From JAAELZ01 sp965237485 (lineage in GTDB: Bacteria; Pseudomonadota; Gammaproteobacteria; Arenicellales; Poriferihabitantaceae): a stretch of DNA of 64,000 nt. The position numbers and the translations under genes were made by a program. The notes beneath the pieces are model-generated. The model worked only from the letters and a program-made list of their open reading frames with translations, was not told where the DNA came from and did no database searches. This document shows, in pieces, positions 46,863-57,404 of this stretch. Positions within the stretch are counted from its first letter, which is position 1, and each line of letters opens with the position of its first letter. The DNA is taken from assembly GCA_965237485.1 (NCBI GenBank), contig CBDEFQ010000009.1, positions 1,364,001 through 1,428,000 of the forward strand. Direction: 5' to 3'.

Positions 46863-46874
46863 GTATTTCTTATC

Positions 46875-47990
46875 ATGACTGACGCATTGCTAACCACCGC
46901 CCTAACTCAATTGCATATCGATAACGACGCTAAGATGGTGCCGTTTGCAGGGTATTCTATGCCCGTCCAATATCCAATTGGCGTCCTTAAGGAACATCTG
47001 CATACTCGATCAAACGCGGGTTTATTTGACGTCTCTCACATGGGCCAAGCTTGGGTTACGGGCCAAGATGCGGCAAGCGAGCTTGAAAAACTGATACCGA
47101 TTGATATTGTAGAGCTAGCCAACGGTGAACAAAGATACGGTTATTTCACCAATGAAGCGGGGGGCATTGAAGATGATTTAATGGTCTCTCGCTGGGGAGA
47201 AGATATCTTAGTCATCGTTAATGCAGCCTGCAAAGATGCCGATTTCGCCCATTTAAACAAGCATCTTAGCGGCGATGCGAAACTAAGCATTATCGAAGAT
47301 AGAGCCTTGCTCGCTATACAAGGCCCACAAGCACACCAAGTGATGGCTGGTTTCGGTCATGACCTCAGCGACATGGAATTCATGCATTGTCGGTCACTAG
47401 ATTTAAACGGCGCACAATGCTTTGTTACCCGCAGCGGTTATAGCGGTGAAGATGGGTTTGAAATTTCTATTCAAAATAATCAAGCCTTAGAGCTGGCCAC
47501 AACATTACAAAATCATGAGGCGTGCGAATGGGTTGGATTAGGTGCGCGCGACAGCCTTCGCCTTGAAGGTGGCATGTGCTTGTACGGCCATGATATTGAC
47601 ACAACAACCACTCCTGCTGAAGCCTCAATTGCTTGGGCGATTCAATCGGTTCGTCGCCTCGGCGGTGAACGTGAAGGCGGCTTTATTGGTGCCCAAAACG
47701 TGCTAAGTCAATTACCCAATAAGGTGTCGCGTAAACGTGTTGGCATCAAACCTTCTGGGCGCGCGCCGATTCGAGAAGGCACCGTTTTAACAGACGCGGA
47801 CGACAATGAAATAGGCGTCGTAACTAGCGGCGGCTTTAGCCCCTGCTTGCAACAGCCTATCGCCATGGGCTATGTTAAAACCGAGCACAGCAAATTGGGG
47901 TCGGTAATCTATGCTCGGGTTCGTGGCAAACTTAACGAAGCCATCGTGAGCAAAACCGATTTCGTGAAGAATAACTTCTACAGACTATAA
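46875..47990 (+). CDS. gcvT: Glycine cleavage system T protein (aminomethyltransferase)
   Basis: 371 aa, normal length. PFAGYSMPVQYPIGVLKEHL and AGLFDVSHMGQAWVTG at the N-terminus, SRSGYSGEDGFEIS-like block (TRSGYSGEDGFEISI) and LGARDSLRLEGGMCLYGHDI for THF and aminomethyl binding. It transfers the methylene group from lipoyl-H to THF. First gene of gcvT-gcvH-gcvP-lipA. Confidence 0.95.
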   Translation: MTDALLTTALTQLHIDNDAKMVPFAGYSMPVQYPIGVLKEHLHTRSNAGLFDVSHMGQAWVTGQDAASELEKLIPIDIVELANGEQRYGYFTNEAGGIEDDLMVSRWGEDILVIVNAACKDADFAHLNKHLSGDAKLSIIEDRALLAIQGPQAHQVMAGFGHDLSDMEFMHCRSLDLNGAQCFVTRSGYSGEDGFEISIQNNQALELATTLQNHEACEWVGLGARDSLRLEGGMCLYGHDIDTTTTPAEASIAWAIQSVRRLGGEREGGFIGAQNVLSQLPNKVSRKRVGIKPSGRAPIREGTVLTDADDNEIGVVTSGGFSPCLQQPIAMGYVKTEHSKLGSVIYARVRGKLNEAIVSKTDFVKNNFYRL

Positions 47991-48005
47991 GTAAGAGGCA
48001 ATATT

Positions 48006-48383
48006 ATGAGTAATACAAAATTCACTGAAGATCACGAATGGGCAACGCTTGACGGAGAAACCGCAACCGTTGGCCTGACTAATTTTGCGCAAGAGCAGCT
48101 AGGCGACATTGTTTACGTTGAATTACCCGATGTAGGCCGTGAGGTTGTACAAGGCGAGGAGTGTGCGGTGGTTGAATCCGTGAAAGCTGCTGGCGATGTT
48201 AAATCACCCGTATCGGGCGAAGTCATTGCGGTGAATCCCGCTCTTGAAGACACACCTGAGTTAGTCAATAGCTCACCAGAAGGCGACGGATGGCTTTATA
48301 AGGTAAAGGCCATCGATGACGGTGAGATGGACCAACTTATGGCCGCAGACGCCTATGCCGATTTCGTTGAGTCAGTGAGTTAA
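48006..48383 (+). CDS. gcvH: Glycine cleavage system H protein
   Basis: 125 aa lipoyl carrier. EDHEWATLDGETATVGLTNF at the N-terminus; the lipoylated lysine is in VVESVKAAGDVKSPVSGEV near residue 62. It starts 15 bp after gcvT. Confidence 0.96.
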   Translation: MSNTKFTEDHEWATLDGETATVGLTNFAQEQLGDIVYVELPDVGREVVQGEECAVVESVKAAGDVKSPVSGEVIAVNPALEDTPELVNSSPEGDGWLYKVKAIDDGEMDQLMAADAYADFVESVS

Positions 48384-48424
48384 GTCCGCACATTCCATCT
48401 TAAATAACAACCGAACTAACTGCC

Positions 48425-51298
48425 ATGCCGCAACCATTTTCCATCCGCCACTTAGGCCCAAATAAGCAAGAGCGTCAAGAGATGCTCAATGCATTAAGTC
48501 TGGACTCAATTGAGCAGCTTATTGACCAAACCATTCCCAGCTCTTTACCGCGCTGTGGAGACCTAAAAATTGGCGCTCCGCTCAATGAAGATGACGCGCT
48601 GCGTAAGCTCGCGAGGCTGGCAAATGAAAATGCGCGCCATGTCTCAATGATCGGTTGTGGTTATCACGGCACGCGCTTGCCGTCGGTGATTCGTCGTAAC
48701 GTATTGGAAAACCCTGATTGGTATACCGCCTATACACCCTATCAACCAGAGATCGCGCAAGGACGATTAGAAGCCTTGATGATTTTTCAGCAAATGGTGA
48801 TGGACTTAACGGGCATGGAAATCGCCAATGCTTCGATGCTGGACGAAGCCACCGCCGCAGCCGAAGCCATGTCGATGTCTAAGCGTCTGTCAAAGAACAA
48901 AAGCATGGCATACTTTGTCGACCAAGACGCCCATCCGCAAACGCTGAGGGTTATGCAAACGCGCGCTGAGCCGATGGACATCGAGATAATTGTAGGCGAC
49001 CCCAAAACAGAATTAGCGGCGCACGACGTGTTCGGGGCATTTTTCCAATACCCAGGCTCTACCGGCGGCGTTCATGATTACACCAATGAAATAAGCGCCT
49101 TACAAGAAAACAAGGGCCTCGCCACAATCGGCGCTGATGTGATGGCACTTGCAGTATTGAAATCTCCAGCTGAAATGGGCGCAGACATTGCCATTGGCAG
49201 CACGCAACGGTTCGGCGTTCCAATGGGTTACGGCGGGCCGCATGCCGCTTATTTCGCAACCCTAGATGTGCATAAGCGTTCGGTTCCCGGGCGCATTATC
49301 GGGCTGTCAATCGACGCCCAGGGCGACCCAGCATACCGTATGGCCTTACAAACGCGCGAACAACATATTCGCAGAGAGAAGGCAACCAGCAATATCTGCA
49401 CCGCACAGGCTCTGCTAGCCATCATCGCCGCTTTATATTGCGTTTATCATGGCGCTAATGGAGTAAAGCGCATTACCGAACGTATCAATCACTTAACCCG
49501 CTTATTAGCCGACAAACTCAAGCAAATTAAAGTCAATGTAGTCAATGAACACTACTTTGACACTTTACTAATATCCGCGCCCGGTCAAGCGCGACGCGCA
49601 GTTGACGCGGCCTTGCAAAATGGCTTGAATATTCGCTTTATCGATGACGATACCATTAGCCTAACGCTAGATGAGACCCACAAAGAAAAGCATATCAACA
49701 TGCTAGTTGATGCGTTCGCCTCGCCGTTTAGAAAATCAGAAGATATCGTTAATAATCAGACTCCTGCGCAAAGCATCCCCAAAGAGCTTGCGCGCACATC
49801 AAGCTACTTCACACATCAAGTTTTTAACGAATATCGCAATGAAACCGCGATGATGCGTTTTCTGCGAGGCCTGTCTCAGAAAGACATCACACTGGCGCGT
49901 TCGATGATTCCGTTGGGTTCATGCACCATGAAACTGAACTCTGCAACAGAGATGGATTCAGTTTCTAACCCGCGCTTTGCAAAGCTGCACCCATTTGTGC
50001 CCGTAGATCAAGCTAAGGGTTATCAAACCATTATCCAAGAGCTGTCTAGAGACTTGTGTGAAATTACGGGGTATGACCAGCTTTCGATGCAACCAAATGC
50101 CGGGTCGCAAGGTGAATTTGCAGGCCTGTTGTGTATTCGTAAGTACCATATATCGCGCGGCGATTCACAGCGTAAAGTTTGCCTTATTCCATCGTCTGCG
50201 CACGGCACCAACCCAGCCAGTGCTGTGATGGCAGGCATGAAAGTGGTCATTATAAAGTGCACCCCCGAGGGCAATATTGACTTGGACGACTTAAACGACA
50301 AAGCGGACAAACATACCAAAGAACTTGCCGCATTAATGATCACCTACCCTTCTACATTCGGTGTATTTGAATCTAGTGTACAAGAAGTTTGCCAAATTAT
50401 TCATAACCACGGTGGCCAAGTCTATTTAGATGGCGCCAATCTCAATGCCATGATCGGCCTTATTCGGCCTGGCGATCTGGGCGGCGATGTCTCACACTTG
50501 AACTTGCACAAAACCTTTGCCATTCCACATGGCGGCGGTGGCCCAGGCATGGGCCCGATCGGTGTAAAGAAACACTTAGCGCCTTTTTTGCCGGATCATT
50601 GCTTAATTCCAGGGGTTAATACCTCTGCCAACGCGATGCCAATCGGTTCAGTCTCAGCGGCACCTTGGGGCTCACCACTGATCCTTACGATATCTTGGGC
50701 TTATATAAAAATGCTAGGCAGTCATGGCTTAACACAGGCCACGCGCACGGCAATTTTAAGCTCCAATTACATCGCCAATGCGCTCAAAGAAGCCTACCCG
50801 GTTAGTTATACCGGAGACAATGGCCGCGTAGCACACGAATGCATCGTTGATTGCTCAGCCTTCAAAGAAAGTGCTGGCATTTTGGTTGAGGACATCGCCA
50901 AACGTTTGATGGATTATGGCTTTCATTCACCAACCATGTCGTGGCCAGTGCACGATTCGTTGATGATAGAGCCTACGGAAAGTGAACCCAAATCTGAAAT
51001 TGATCGGTTCATTCGCGCAATGATATCAATTCGCGAGGAAATCGCACTGATCGAATCCGGTGCGATGGACAAAGAACATAACCCGCTTAAAAATGCACCG
51101 CATAGTAATCAACTCATTGATATAGAGCAGTGGAACTATCCGTATTCACGTAAAATGGCGTTCTTTCCAATGGCCGGTCTAAAGCACAATAAATACTGGC
51201 CGCCCGTTGGACGGATTGATAACATCTATGGCGACAAGAATTTAAATTGTTCCTGCCCACCGATGGAATCCTATCTAGACGAAGACGAGCACCAATAA
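48425..51298 (+). CDS. gcvP: Glycine dehydrogenase (decarboxylating), P protein
   Basis: 957 aa, the one-chain form. The N-terminal half has FSIRHLGPNKQERQEML and SMIGCGYHGTRLPSVIRRNV; the C-terminal half holds the PLP lysine in DVSHLNLHKTFAIPHGGGGP near residue 696 and GMGPIGVKKHLAPFLP. It decarboxylates glycine and loads lipoyl-H. No frameshift over 2.9 kb, which argues against a high sequencing error rate in this window. Confidence 0.97.
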   Translation: MPQPFSIRHLGPNKQERQEMLNALSLDSIEQLIDQTIPSSLPRCGDLKIGAPLNEDDALRKLARLANENARHVSMIGCGYHGTRLPSVIRRNVLENPDWYTAYTPYQPEIAQGRLEALMIFQQMVMDLTGMEIANASMLDEATAAAEAMSMSKRLSKNKSMAYFVDQDAHPQTLRVMQTRAEPMDIEIIVGDPKTELAAHDVFGAFFQYPGSTGGVHDYTNEISALQENKGLATIGADVMALAVLKSPAEMGADIAIGSTQRFGVPMGYGGPHAAYFATLDVHKRSVPGRIIGLSIDAQGDPAYRMALQTREQHIRREKATSNICTAQALLAIIAALYCVYHGANGVKRITERINHLTRLLADKLKQIKVNVVNEHYFDTLLISAPGQARRAVDAALQNGLNIRFIDDDTISLTLDETHKEKHINMLVDAFASPFRKSEDIVNNQTPAQSIPKELARTSSYFTHQVFNEYRNETAMMRFLRGLSQKDITLARSMIPLGSCTMKLNSATEMDSVSNPRFAKLHPFVPVDQAKGYQTIIQELSRDLCEITGYDQLSMQPNAGSQGEFAGLLCIRKYHISRGDSQRKVCLIPSSAHGTNPASAVMAGMKVVIIKCTPEGNIDLDDLNDKADKHTKELAALMITYPSTFGVFESSVQEVCQIIHNHGGQVYLDGANLNAMIGLIRPGDLGGDVSHLNLHKTFAIPHGGGGPGMGPIGVKKHLAPFLPDHCLIPGVNTSANAMPIGSVSAAPWGSPLILTISWAYIKMLGSHGLTQATRTAILSSNYIANALKEAYPVSYTGDNGRVAHECIVDCSAFKESAGILVEDIAKRLMDYGFHSPTMSWPVHDSLMIEPTESEPKSEIDRFIRAMISIREEIALIESGAMDKEHNPLKNAPHSNQLIDIEQWNYPYSRKMAFFPMAGLKHNKYWPPVGRIDNIYGDKNLNCSCPPMESYLDEDEHQ

Positions 51299-51318
51299 GA
51301 GCAAGGCGATAATTTTAA

Positions 51319-52275
51319 ATGAAACAATCTGTAGTCATTCAAGGTGAAAAATTGCGCGGTGAAGCTAAAACAGCGCGCATTCCAGTAAAGATCGCGCCAT
51401 TACCAAGAGAACAAGTTCTGCGTAAACCCAAATGGATTAGAGCCAGCTTTCCCGGCACGCCTGAAGTAATCGCGCTTAAAAAAATTCTACGCGAAAACAA
51501 ACTGCACACCGTATGTGAAGAAGCGGCCTGCCCCAATTTAGGAGAGTGCTTTAGCAAGGGTACTGCGACCTTTTTAGTGATGGGTGACATCTGTACTCGG
51601 CGATGTCCATTTTGTGACGTAGCACACGGCAGACCAAACCCATTAGATGGAAATGAACCTAGACATCTGGGCGAAACTATCAGCAAGATGGGCTTGCGCT
51701 ATGTGGTAATCACCTCGGTTAACCGTGATGACTTACGTGACGGTGGCGCCGAGCACATTATGCAGTGTGTAAAGGTTACGCGAGAACTTAATCCAAACAC
51801 GAAAATCGAGATTTTAACCCCTGACTTTCGCGGTAGAACGCGCCGACACGCGATTGAAATCTTGGCACAAAATCCGCCAGATGTTTTTAATCATAATCTA
51901 GAAACCATTCCGCGCTTATACAAACAGGCCCGCCCAGGGGCTGACTATATTGTGTCACTAGAGCTATTGCGTGACGTAAAACCCCATATGCCGGGCGTGC
52001 CCACCAAATCAGGCATCATGCTTGGTCTTGGCGAAACCACTGAAGAAGTGATAGAGGTGCTAAAAGACATGCGTGCTTACGATATTGACATGCTCACCTT
52101 GGGTCAATATCTGCAACCCAGCTGCCACCATTTAGCCGTTGAGAAATACTATACTCCAGAGGAATTTGTTGAGCTAAAAGATATTGCAGAAGGATTTGGA
52201 TTTCAGAATGTCGCCTCTGGTGCGATGGTGCGTTCTTCATACCATGCCGATGAGCAAGCTCAAGCGGCTCTGTAA
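51319..52275 (+). CDS. lipA: Lipoyl synthase
   Basis: 318 aa radical-SAM enzyme. The auxiliary cluster cysteines are in CEEAACPNLGECFSKGTATF near residue 64 and the radical-SAM CxxxCxxC is in GDICTRRCPFCDVAHGRP near 91. The late GAMVRSSYHADEQ carries the conserved RSSY motif. It inserts sulfur into octanoyl-GcvH and other lipoyl domains. Location right after gcvP suggests it serves GcvH. Confidence 0.96.
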   Translation: MKQSVVIQGEKLRGEAKTARIPVKIAPLPREQVLRKPKWIRASFPGTPEVIALKKILRENKLHTVCEEAACPNLGECFSKGTATFLVMGDICTRRCPFCDVAHGRPNPLDGNEPRHLGETISKMGLRYVVITSVNRDDLRDGGAEHIMQCVKVTRELNPNTKIEILTPDFRGRTRRHAIEILAQNPPDVFNHNLETIPRLYKQARPGADYIVSLELLRDVKPHMPGVPTKSGIMLGLGETTEEVIEVLKDMRAYDIDMLTLGQYLQPSCHHLAVEKYYTPEEFVELKDIAEGFGFQNVASGAMVRSSYHADEQAQAAL

Positions 52276-52430
52276 ATTCAAACCCACTAACAACTCAAAA
52301 GGAATTTGCGAAATTAGGCACTGCACTGCGTGTAAATAATCCACAATGCTGTGTAAGATAAGATACACGCACTAGTAATAGTCTCTATACGCAATATAAA
52401 CTTATGCTGTCCAAGCTCCTAAGGAGAACC

Positions 52431-53399
52431 ATGAACTGCAAAATAACAATAACATTCGCCGCCCTTGCATCAATCATCTCGATGCCAGCTGTTATGGCCG
52501 CAACACCTGAATCACCCGACCCAATAAAAGTGATAGACAATAACTGGTCAAGCCAAAAGGTTTTGGCGCGTGTCGCGCAGCAGCTTCTAAACCGAGCAGG
52601 ATATAAAACTGAACTGCTTACGTTAGACACGCAAGACCAATTTGTAGCAATGGGAAAGGGTGATGCGCACATTCAAATGGAAGTTTGGGAAGGCTCAATG
52701 AACGCCTCATTTATGAAAGAAGTGGAGGCTGGTCGTATGGTCGACGGCGGCAGCCACACCGCAACCACCCGTGAAGAATGGTGGTACCCTAACTACGTTG
52801 AAGAAATATGCCCTGGCCTGCCTTCTTGGGAAGCAATTAACGATTGCGCTGAAGTACTGTCTACGCCCGAAACAGCGCCAAATGCACGTTATCTTTCTGG
52901 CCCAGCTGAGCGGCATCAAGAAGACCTTGAAAGAGTAAAAGCATTAGGCCTTAACGTGACTATCATCAATGCAGGGTCTGCCGATGCACTATTTGGTGAG
53001 CTTAAGTCTGCTGCCCCGCGCAAAGAACCCATCATTCTTTTCAACCGGGCACCAAACTGGGTTGGTGCGGCTTATCCAGGCAAGTTCGTAGAATTCCCGC
53101 GTCGTGATGCTGAAGGTAAGTGCGTAAGCGATCCAAAATGGGGAGTCAATCCCAGTTTGGCAAACGATTGCGGTGCCGCTGTTGGTGGCTACCTCAAAAA
53201 AGGCCTATGGGCTGGGTTTGCTGACAAGTACCCTTGTGCTAACGAGCTGATGACCAATATTGACTTTACTGGCCCAATGATCGATTCGGCGGCGGCATTG
53301 GTTGATGTTGAAGGCTTAGATCATGATTCAGCCGCAGCGGTTTTCATTAACAGCAATACTGACGTAATAAATGCTTGGATGCCTGCTTGCGTTGGTTAA
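52431..53399 (+). CDS. Glycine-betaine/amine-type ABC substrate-binding protein (orphan)
   Basis: I choose the ATG at 52431, preceded by AAGGAGAACC, over the upstream ATG at 52404; this gives 322 aa with a clear signal peptide (MNCKITITFAALASIISMPA to VMAA). The OpuAC domain shows VIDNNWSSQKVLARVAQQLL, MEVWEGSMNASFMKEVEAG, PNYVEEICPGLPSWEAINDC and RAPNWVGAAYPGKFVEF. It is a paralogue of TmoX in layout. No permease or ATPase is beside it, so it may work with TmoVW or a distant transporter; the ligand is unknown. Confidence 0.85.
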   Translation: MNCKITITFAALASIISMPAVMAATPESPDPIKVIDNNWSSQKVLARVAQQLLNRAGYKTELLTLDTQDQFVAMGKGDAHIQMEVWEGSMNASFMKEVEAGRMVDGGSHTATTREEWWYPNYVEEICPGLPSWEAINDCAEVLSTPETAPNARYLSGPAERHQEDLERVKALGLNVTIINAGSADALFGELKSAAPRKEPIILFNRAPNWVGAAYPGKFVEFPRRDAEGKCVSDPKWGVNPSLANDCGAAVGGYLKKGLWAGFADKYPCANELMTNIDFTGPMIDSAAALVDVEGLDHDSAAAVFINSNTDVINAWMPACVG

Positions 53400-53985
53400 G
53401 CCTAGCCTCACAATTTTAATGCTGTACTAACTTTAAGCAGTCGCAATTTATCGATGATAAGACCTTCGATATTCTTGCTACTGTGTCTACTGCTAACAGC
53501 ATGCGATAGATCTACAGGCGAGGTTCAATGGCATATGGTCAATGTGAACCATACTGATCTGCAAGGGGACGCCCATATATTAATCTCGGGTAAAGAAGTA
53601 TTTATGATTGACGCGGACTACACCGCACCAGCCGTAGAAAAACTGATTCCCTATCTGCAAGCGTTAAATATTTCAAGGATCAGCAAAGCGTTCGTGTCGC
53701 ACGCCCATCAAGACCATTACGAAGGCTTTTCGGCAATGATTGGATCAGGAATTAATATCGATGATATCTACTTCAACACCCCGTCTATGGAAATTGAGGA
53801 CTGCTGCTACAACGCAAAGGATTTTCAAAACCATCTTGAGTATTGGGAAGACAGCACGGTAACAACTCACACAGTAGTGGCTGGAGATCAATTTGAACTT
53901 GGCGATTCAAAACTTAGCGTTATTCATGCACAAACAGCAAACTTACCAAACAAGAAAATTGATGTCAACGACCAGTCTTGTCCAA

Positions 53986-55592
53986 CAGAAATTCCCGCCT
54001 ACCAAGATTTAGCCCAAATCGTCGTTAGCTTTGTCTCGCTGAGTTTGATGCAGGGTCTAATCTCTGTCCAGCTGTCGCTAGCTCATTGTCTCGGCTGATG
54101 TTTATACCCTGAAAACCTCGCCTCAAGCAGCTTTGATCATGATCTTAGTCAAGAGGTATCTGGAAAGGGCAGCAGCCCTTCTCTAAATGCAAGATCACTA
54201 TATGTCGCCTCCCAGCTCGGAACATGAAGAACAAGGAATAAGCTGCGCAGCTTCTCCCAATAATTCTTTTTCGATTTCTTTGCCTCCAGCGCCTGACCCA
54301 ATAGCTTGCAACAGCGTTGCTGAATCTGATCAACTAGAAACGCCAGCATCATCAAGTAAGCAAACACCGTCGCTAGGTGCTGTTTGCCATGACCAAAGTT
54401 ATGCTCGAAGTGATAGCCAAGGGTTTTTCAGGGTGTTGAAGGTTTCATTCTCAATGCGCCAACGAGCGCGGCCGCCGCGCATTAGCGTCATCATATTGTC
54501 AGAGGTGATTTCAATATCCGTCACCCACGAGAAGTGCTGTGTTTTACCCGATGCTTTGGTTTCCCAGTATTCCAAGAAATTGATCTGCATCTGGAAATTC
54601 GCATCATTAAGCGGCACTTGATTACAGTATCGAAAACAATGATGCACCCCTTTGGAATCTATGAGTTCCACTGTTTTTGTGGCTTTTGTGTGACTCACCC
54701 AGTCAAATAGAAACCCATGGTCACTTTGTTTTGCGCCTAGAATAAAACGCATGTCCAGTGACTTAAGTCATTCAATATGAGGGCCATTAGACGACAAACC
54801 ATCCTCTACGACCACCAGCTTTAAATGAGGGTGTTCCCTGCGAATGTCTTTGAACAAACGCTTGGCTGCATTACGTTCACAGTCATTCTTGGCCTCGCCA
54901 TCTTGCTTCAAGATCGCCTCGGGTGCCAATGTAAATACCTCAGACTGATCAGGATGCACCAATACCGCCGCCAGCAATTGATGATAATACGTGATCTGAC
55001 CATTGCGATGATGCTTTTCACAGCACTGCTTGCAATGCACCTGCTTGGATGAGAAGTAACCTGTCCCATCCACCGATAGTAGATAGTGCTCATCCATAAA
55101 CTCCATACCTTCTAAACCCTTGCCGCGTTGAAGATTGGCAAAGATTACGGGTAAAGGCTTGGCGTAATAGTGCAGGGTCAACATTGTCTAGCCGCTCACG
55201 TAATGTCGTATCACAAGGGGCTTTCTTAATCCCGTATAAGCTGCGTAAATTAGCTTGGATGGTTTGCTTATCTTGGTCGAACTGAAGTAATGAGGGATAC
55301 TTCAACCCGAAAATAGCCATCCCTGACATCAGACAATCTGCTAGAGAAATATCATTACGGGCGTGGCATGAATCTGTAGCTTCTATCTGACTAAACACTT
55401 GCCTAATCGACTTGAGTAATCCCGGCGCGCTGAGGTGTTTACGAAGTAGAGGTTTAGCTATTGTTCTTCAACTCTAATCTGTGAAATTGGCTGTATCATA
55501 CTGTATCCTCGGAATAGTTTACGAAAACTATTTTTTCAGAACCCCTGTAACCCGCTTGTTTGCTTGGTTTGTTAATTGGGCGGGAATTGCTG
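53986..55592 (-). mobile_element. Decayed ISNCY/IS4-like insertion sequence
   Basis: 1607 bp with terminal repeats CAGaAATTCCCGCC and its complement GGCGGGAATTgCTG, flanked by a 9-bp duplication CTTGTCCAA (53977-53985 and 55593-55601). It carries one broken transposase gene on the minus strand. Confidence 0.82.
54149..55398 (-). pseudogene. Transposase remnant of the 53986-55592 element
   Basis: Pieces are SQIEATDSCHARNDISLADC (55090-55398), EHYLLSVDGTGYFSSKQVHC (54768-55184, first Asp), MRFILGAKQSDHGFLFDWVS (54399-54752) and LATVFAYLMMLAFLVDQIQQ (to 54149). A frameshift near 55180, an in-frame TGA at 54768-54770 and another shift near 54390 break it. Fold is DDE transposase. Confidence 0.8.
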
Positions 55593-55602
55593 CTTGTCCA
55601 AC

Positions 55603-56958
55603 ATGAAATGATACTGAGCGAAGGGACTGATTCTAATCGGAAATGATACCGAACTAATCTAATTTCTGTTCATGATGGTGAATGAATACCATTATGAATG
55701 ACCACCATATAGGTACCCTTGATAAGGCACGCTTGTTGCTACAAGGTACTGATGAAATCGATCTGGCAATCGACGGTAAACGCAATCGCTATGATTTCAT
55801 CAAACGCACCTTAATGCGTTTCAAATACAGCAAACTGGGTCGAGCCGATAAGGGTCTTGTGCTGCGTTATATCACACGCATCAGCGGTTACTCTTATGTG
55901 CAAGTGAAACGCCTGGCTGCCAGCTATCTCAAGCACGGTAGAATCCAGTGGCGACATCGTGCCACAAGGGGCTTTGCTAGACGCTATAGCAATCAAGACA
56001 TTAAGCTTCTAGCAGATATGGATGAACTCCACGGTACGTTATCAGGCCATGCCACTAGGAAACTCTGTGAGCGCGCCTTGGTTGTCTATGAGCAAACTGA
56101 GTATGCCAACCTGGCACCTATCCCGGTTTCTCATCTATACAATCTACGCCGATCTAAACCCTACCAGAACAATCGCCGTCACTTTGAAAAGACACATTCC
56201 AAGCCTTCTTCTATCGGCCAAAGACGTAAGCCACAGCCAGAAGGTCAACCTGGCTATAGCCGTGTAGATACAGTGCATCAGGGCGATAAGGACAAGGTTA
56301 AAGGGGTCTATCATATCAACGCCGTTGATGAGATCACCCCGTTTGAAGTCGTGTCTTCTACACAGAAAATATCAGAGCCATTCTTGATGCCTATTCTCAC
56401 TCAAATGCTAGAGCAGTTCCCCTTTGTGATTAAAGGCTTTCATGCCGATAATGGCAGTGAATACATTAACCAATCGGTGGTGCGATTGTTGAATAAGCTA
56501 TTAATCGAGTTGACCCAATCCAGGGCTAGACACCGTAACGACCATGCCTTAGTTGAGTGCAACAATGGGGCCATCGTGCGCAAGCATCTTGGCTTCATGC
56601 ATATCCCGCAAAAATATGCGCCTGATATTAATCAATTTGCCACCGACTTTCTTAACCCTTATTTGAATTATCACCGACCTTGTTTCTTCCCACAGACCAG
56701 CACTAACAACAAAGGAAAACAAGTCAAAACCTATCCATATCGAAACATGATGACGCCTTATGAAAAACTCAAATCGTTGACCAATGCACAGTCATATCTT
56801 AAAACTCACATCTCGTTTACAATGCTTGACGATATCGTTTATCAGATGACTGATAATGAGGCGGCAAAACAACTCAATGAGGAAAAAACTAAACTCTTTA
56901 AAAACATCTTTGAACAGAAATGACAATCAACTTCTCGGTATCATTCCTGTATTGGAAT
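55603..56958 (+). mobile_element. Insertion sequence with integrase-core transposase
   Basis: About 1.36 kb. Ends resemble each other as GAAATGATACTGAG (left, near 55605-55618) and the complement of CTCGGTATCATTCC (right, near 56934-56947), with an extra inner copy GGAAATGATACCGAAC near 55640. It lies directly beside the ISNCY-like element; a target duplication is not clear. Confidence 0.7.
55682..56923 (+). CDS. Integrase-core (rve) DDE transposase
   Basis: 413 aa: N-terminal helix-turn-helix region, then an rve core with GYSRVDTVHQGDKDKV (first Asp), KGFHADNGSEYINQSVV (second Asp) and NDHALVECNNGAIVRKHLG (Glu). It looks intact. Family is IS481/ISNCY-like; I cannot name it more closely. A second ATG 15 bases on (MNDHHIGTLD) is also possible. 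Confidence 0.85.
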   Translation: MNTIMNDHHIGTLDKARLLLQGTDEIDLAIDGKRNRYDFIKRTLMRFKYSKLGRADKGLVLRYITRISGYSYVQVKRLAASYLKHGRIQWRHRATRGFARRYSNQDIKLLADMDELHGTLSGHATRKLCERALVVYEQTEYANLAPIPVSHLYNLRRSKPYQNNRRHFEKTHSKPSSIGQRRKPQPEGQPGYSRVDTVHQGDKDKVKGVYHINAVDEITPFEVVSSTQKISEPFLMPILTQMLEQFPFVIKGFHADNGSEYINQSVVRLLNKLLIELTQSRARHRNDHALVECNNGAIVRKHLGFMHIPQKYAPDINQFATDFLNPYLNYHRPCFFPQTSTNNKGKQVKTYPYRNMMTPYEKLKSLTNAQSYLKTHISFTMLDDIVYQMTDNEAAKQLNEEKTKLFKNIFEQK

Positions 56959-57404
56959 AGACTCGACCTATCTCTGATAATGCGTTGGCAAGTCGGTCAG
57001 ATCACTACGCTGTTTACCGGTGACCTCAACAATACCATTGGTACTTGGTTAGTAAACACTAAGCCCACGGAGTTAGCAGCTGATATTTTAAAAGTTCCGC
57101 ACCATGGAGGGCGTGGCATCGCCCCAAATGCCTTCTTTATGGCCGTAAACCCAACACATTTATTGGTACCAAGCCCGGCGTGGCTATGGTGTTCCGAGCG
57201 CGCTCATTTGATTCGCGGGTTCGCGGACAACCCGAATATTAAGACTGGGGTAAATGGCTTTCACGGCACCGCTGTAGTTAGTTTTGATAAAGACCAAATC
57301 GCTATCAGCTCAGAAAACACGCCGACGGAAATTTGCGCTGAATTAGCCAACAATTAATTACAACATACCTAAAGTTTTTCTGAAGAGTCGTATAGGACAA
57401 TTAA

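Larger units (their letters stand above)
53454..57357 (+). pseudogene. Metallo-beta-lactamase-fold lipoprotein hydrolase split by two mobile elements
   Basis: The N-terminal part (53454 to about 53985) has a lipoprotein signal LLLCLLLTAC and the metal motif SHAHQDHYEGF. The C-terminal part (about 56960-57357) resumes with LDLSLIMRWQVGQITTLFTG, then DLNNTIGTWL and VPHHGGRGIAPNAFF, the remaining metal ligands. The whole resembles ComEC/Rec2-type periplasmic MBL hydrolases. Between the halves lie an ISNCY-like element (53986-55592, duplication CTTGTCCAA) and a second element (about 55603-56958). Confidence 0.82.

Noticed and set aside
46744..46874. Glycine riboswitch before gcvT
   Set aside because: The 131-bp AT-rich region has no aptamer-like conserved core.
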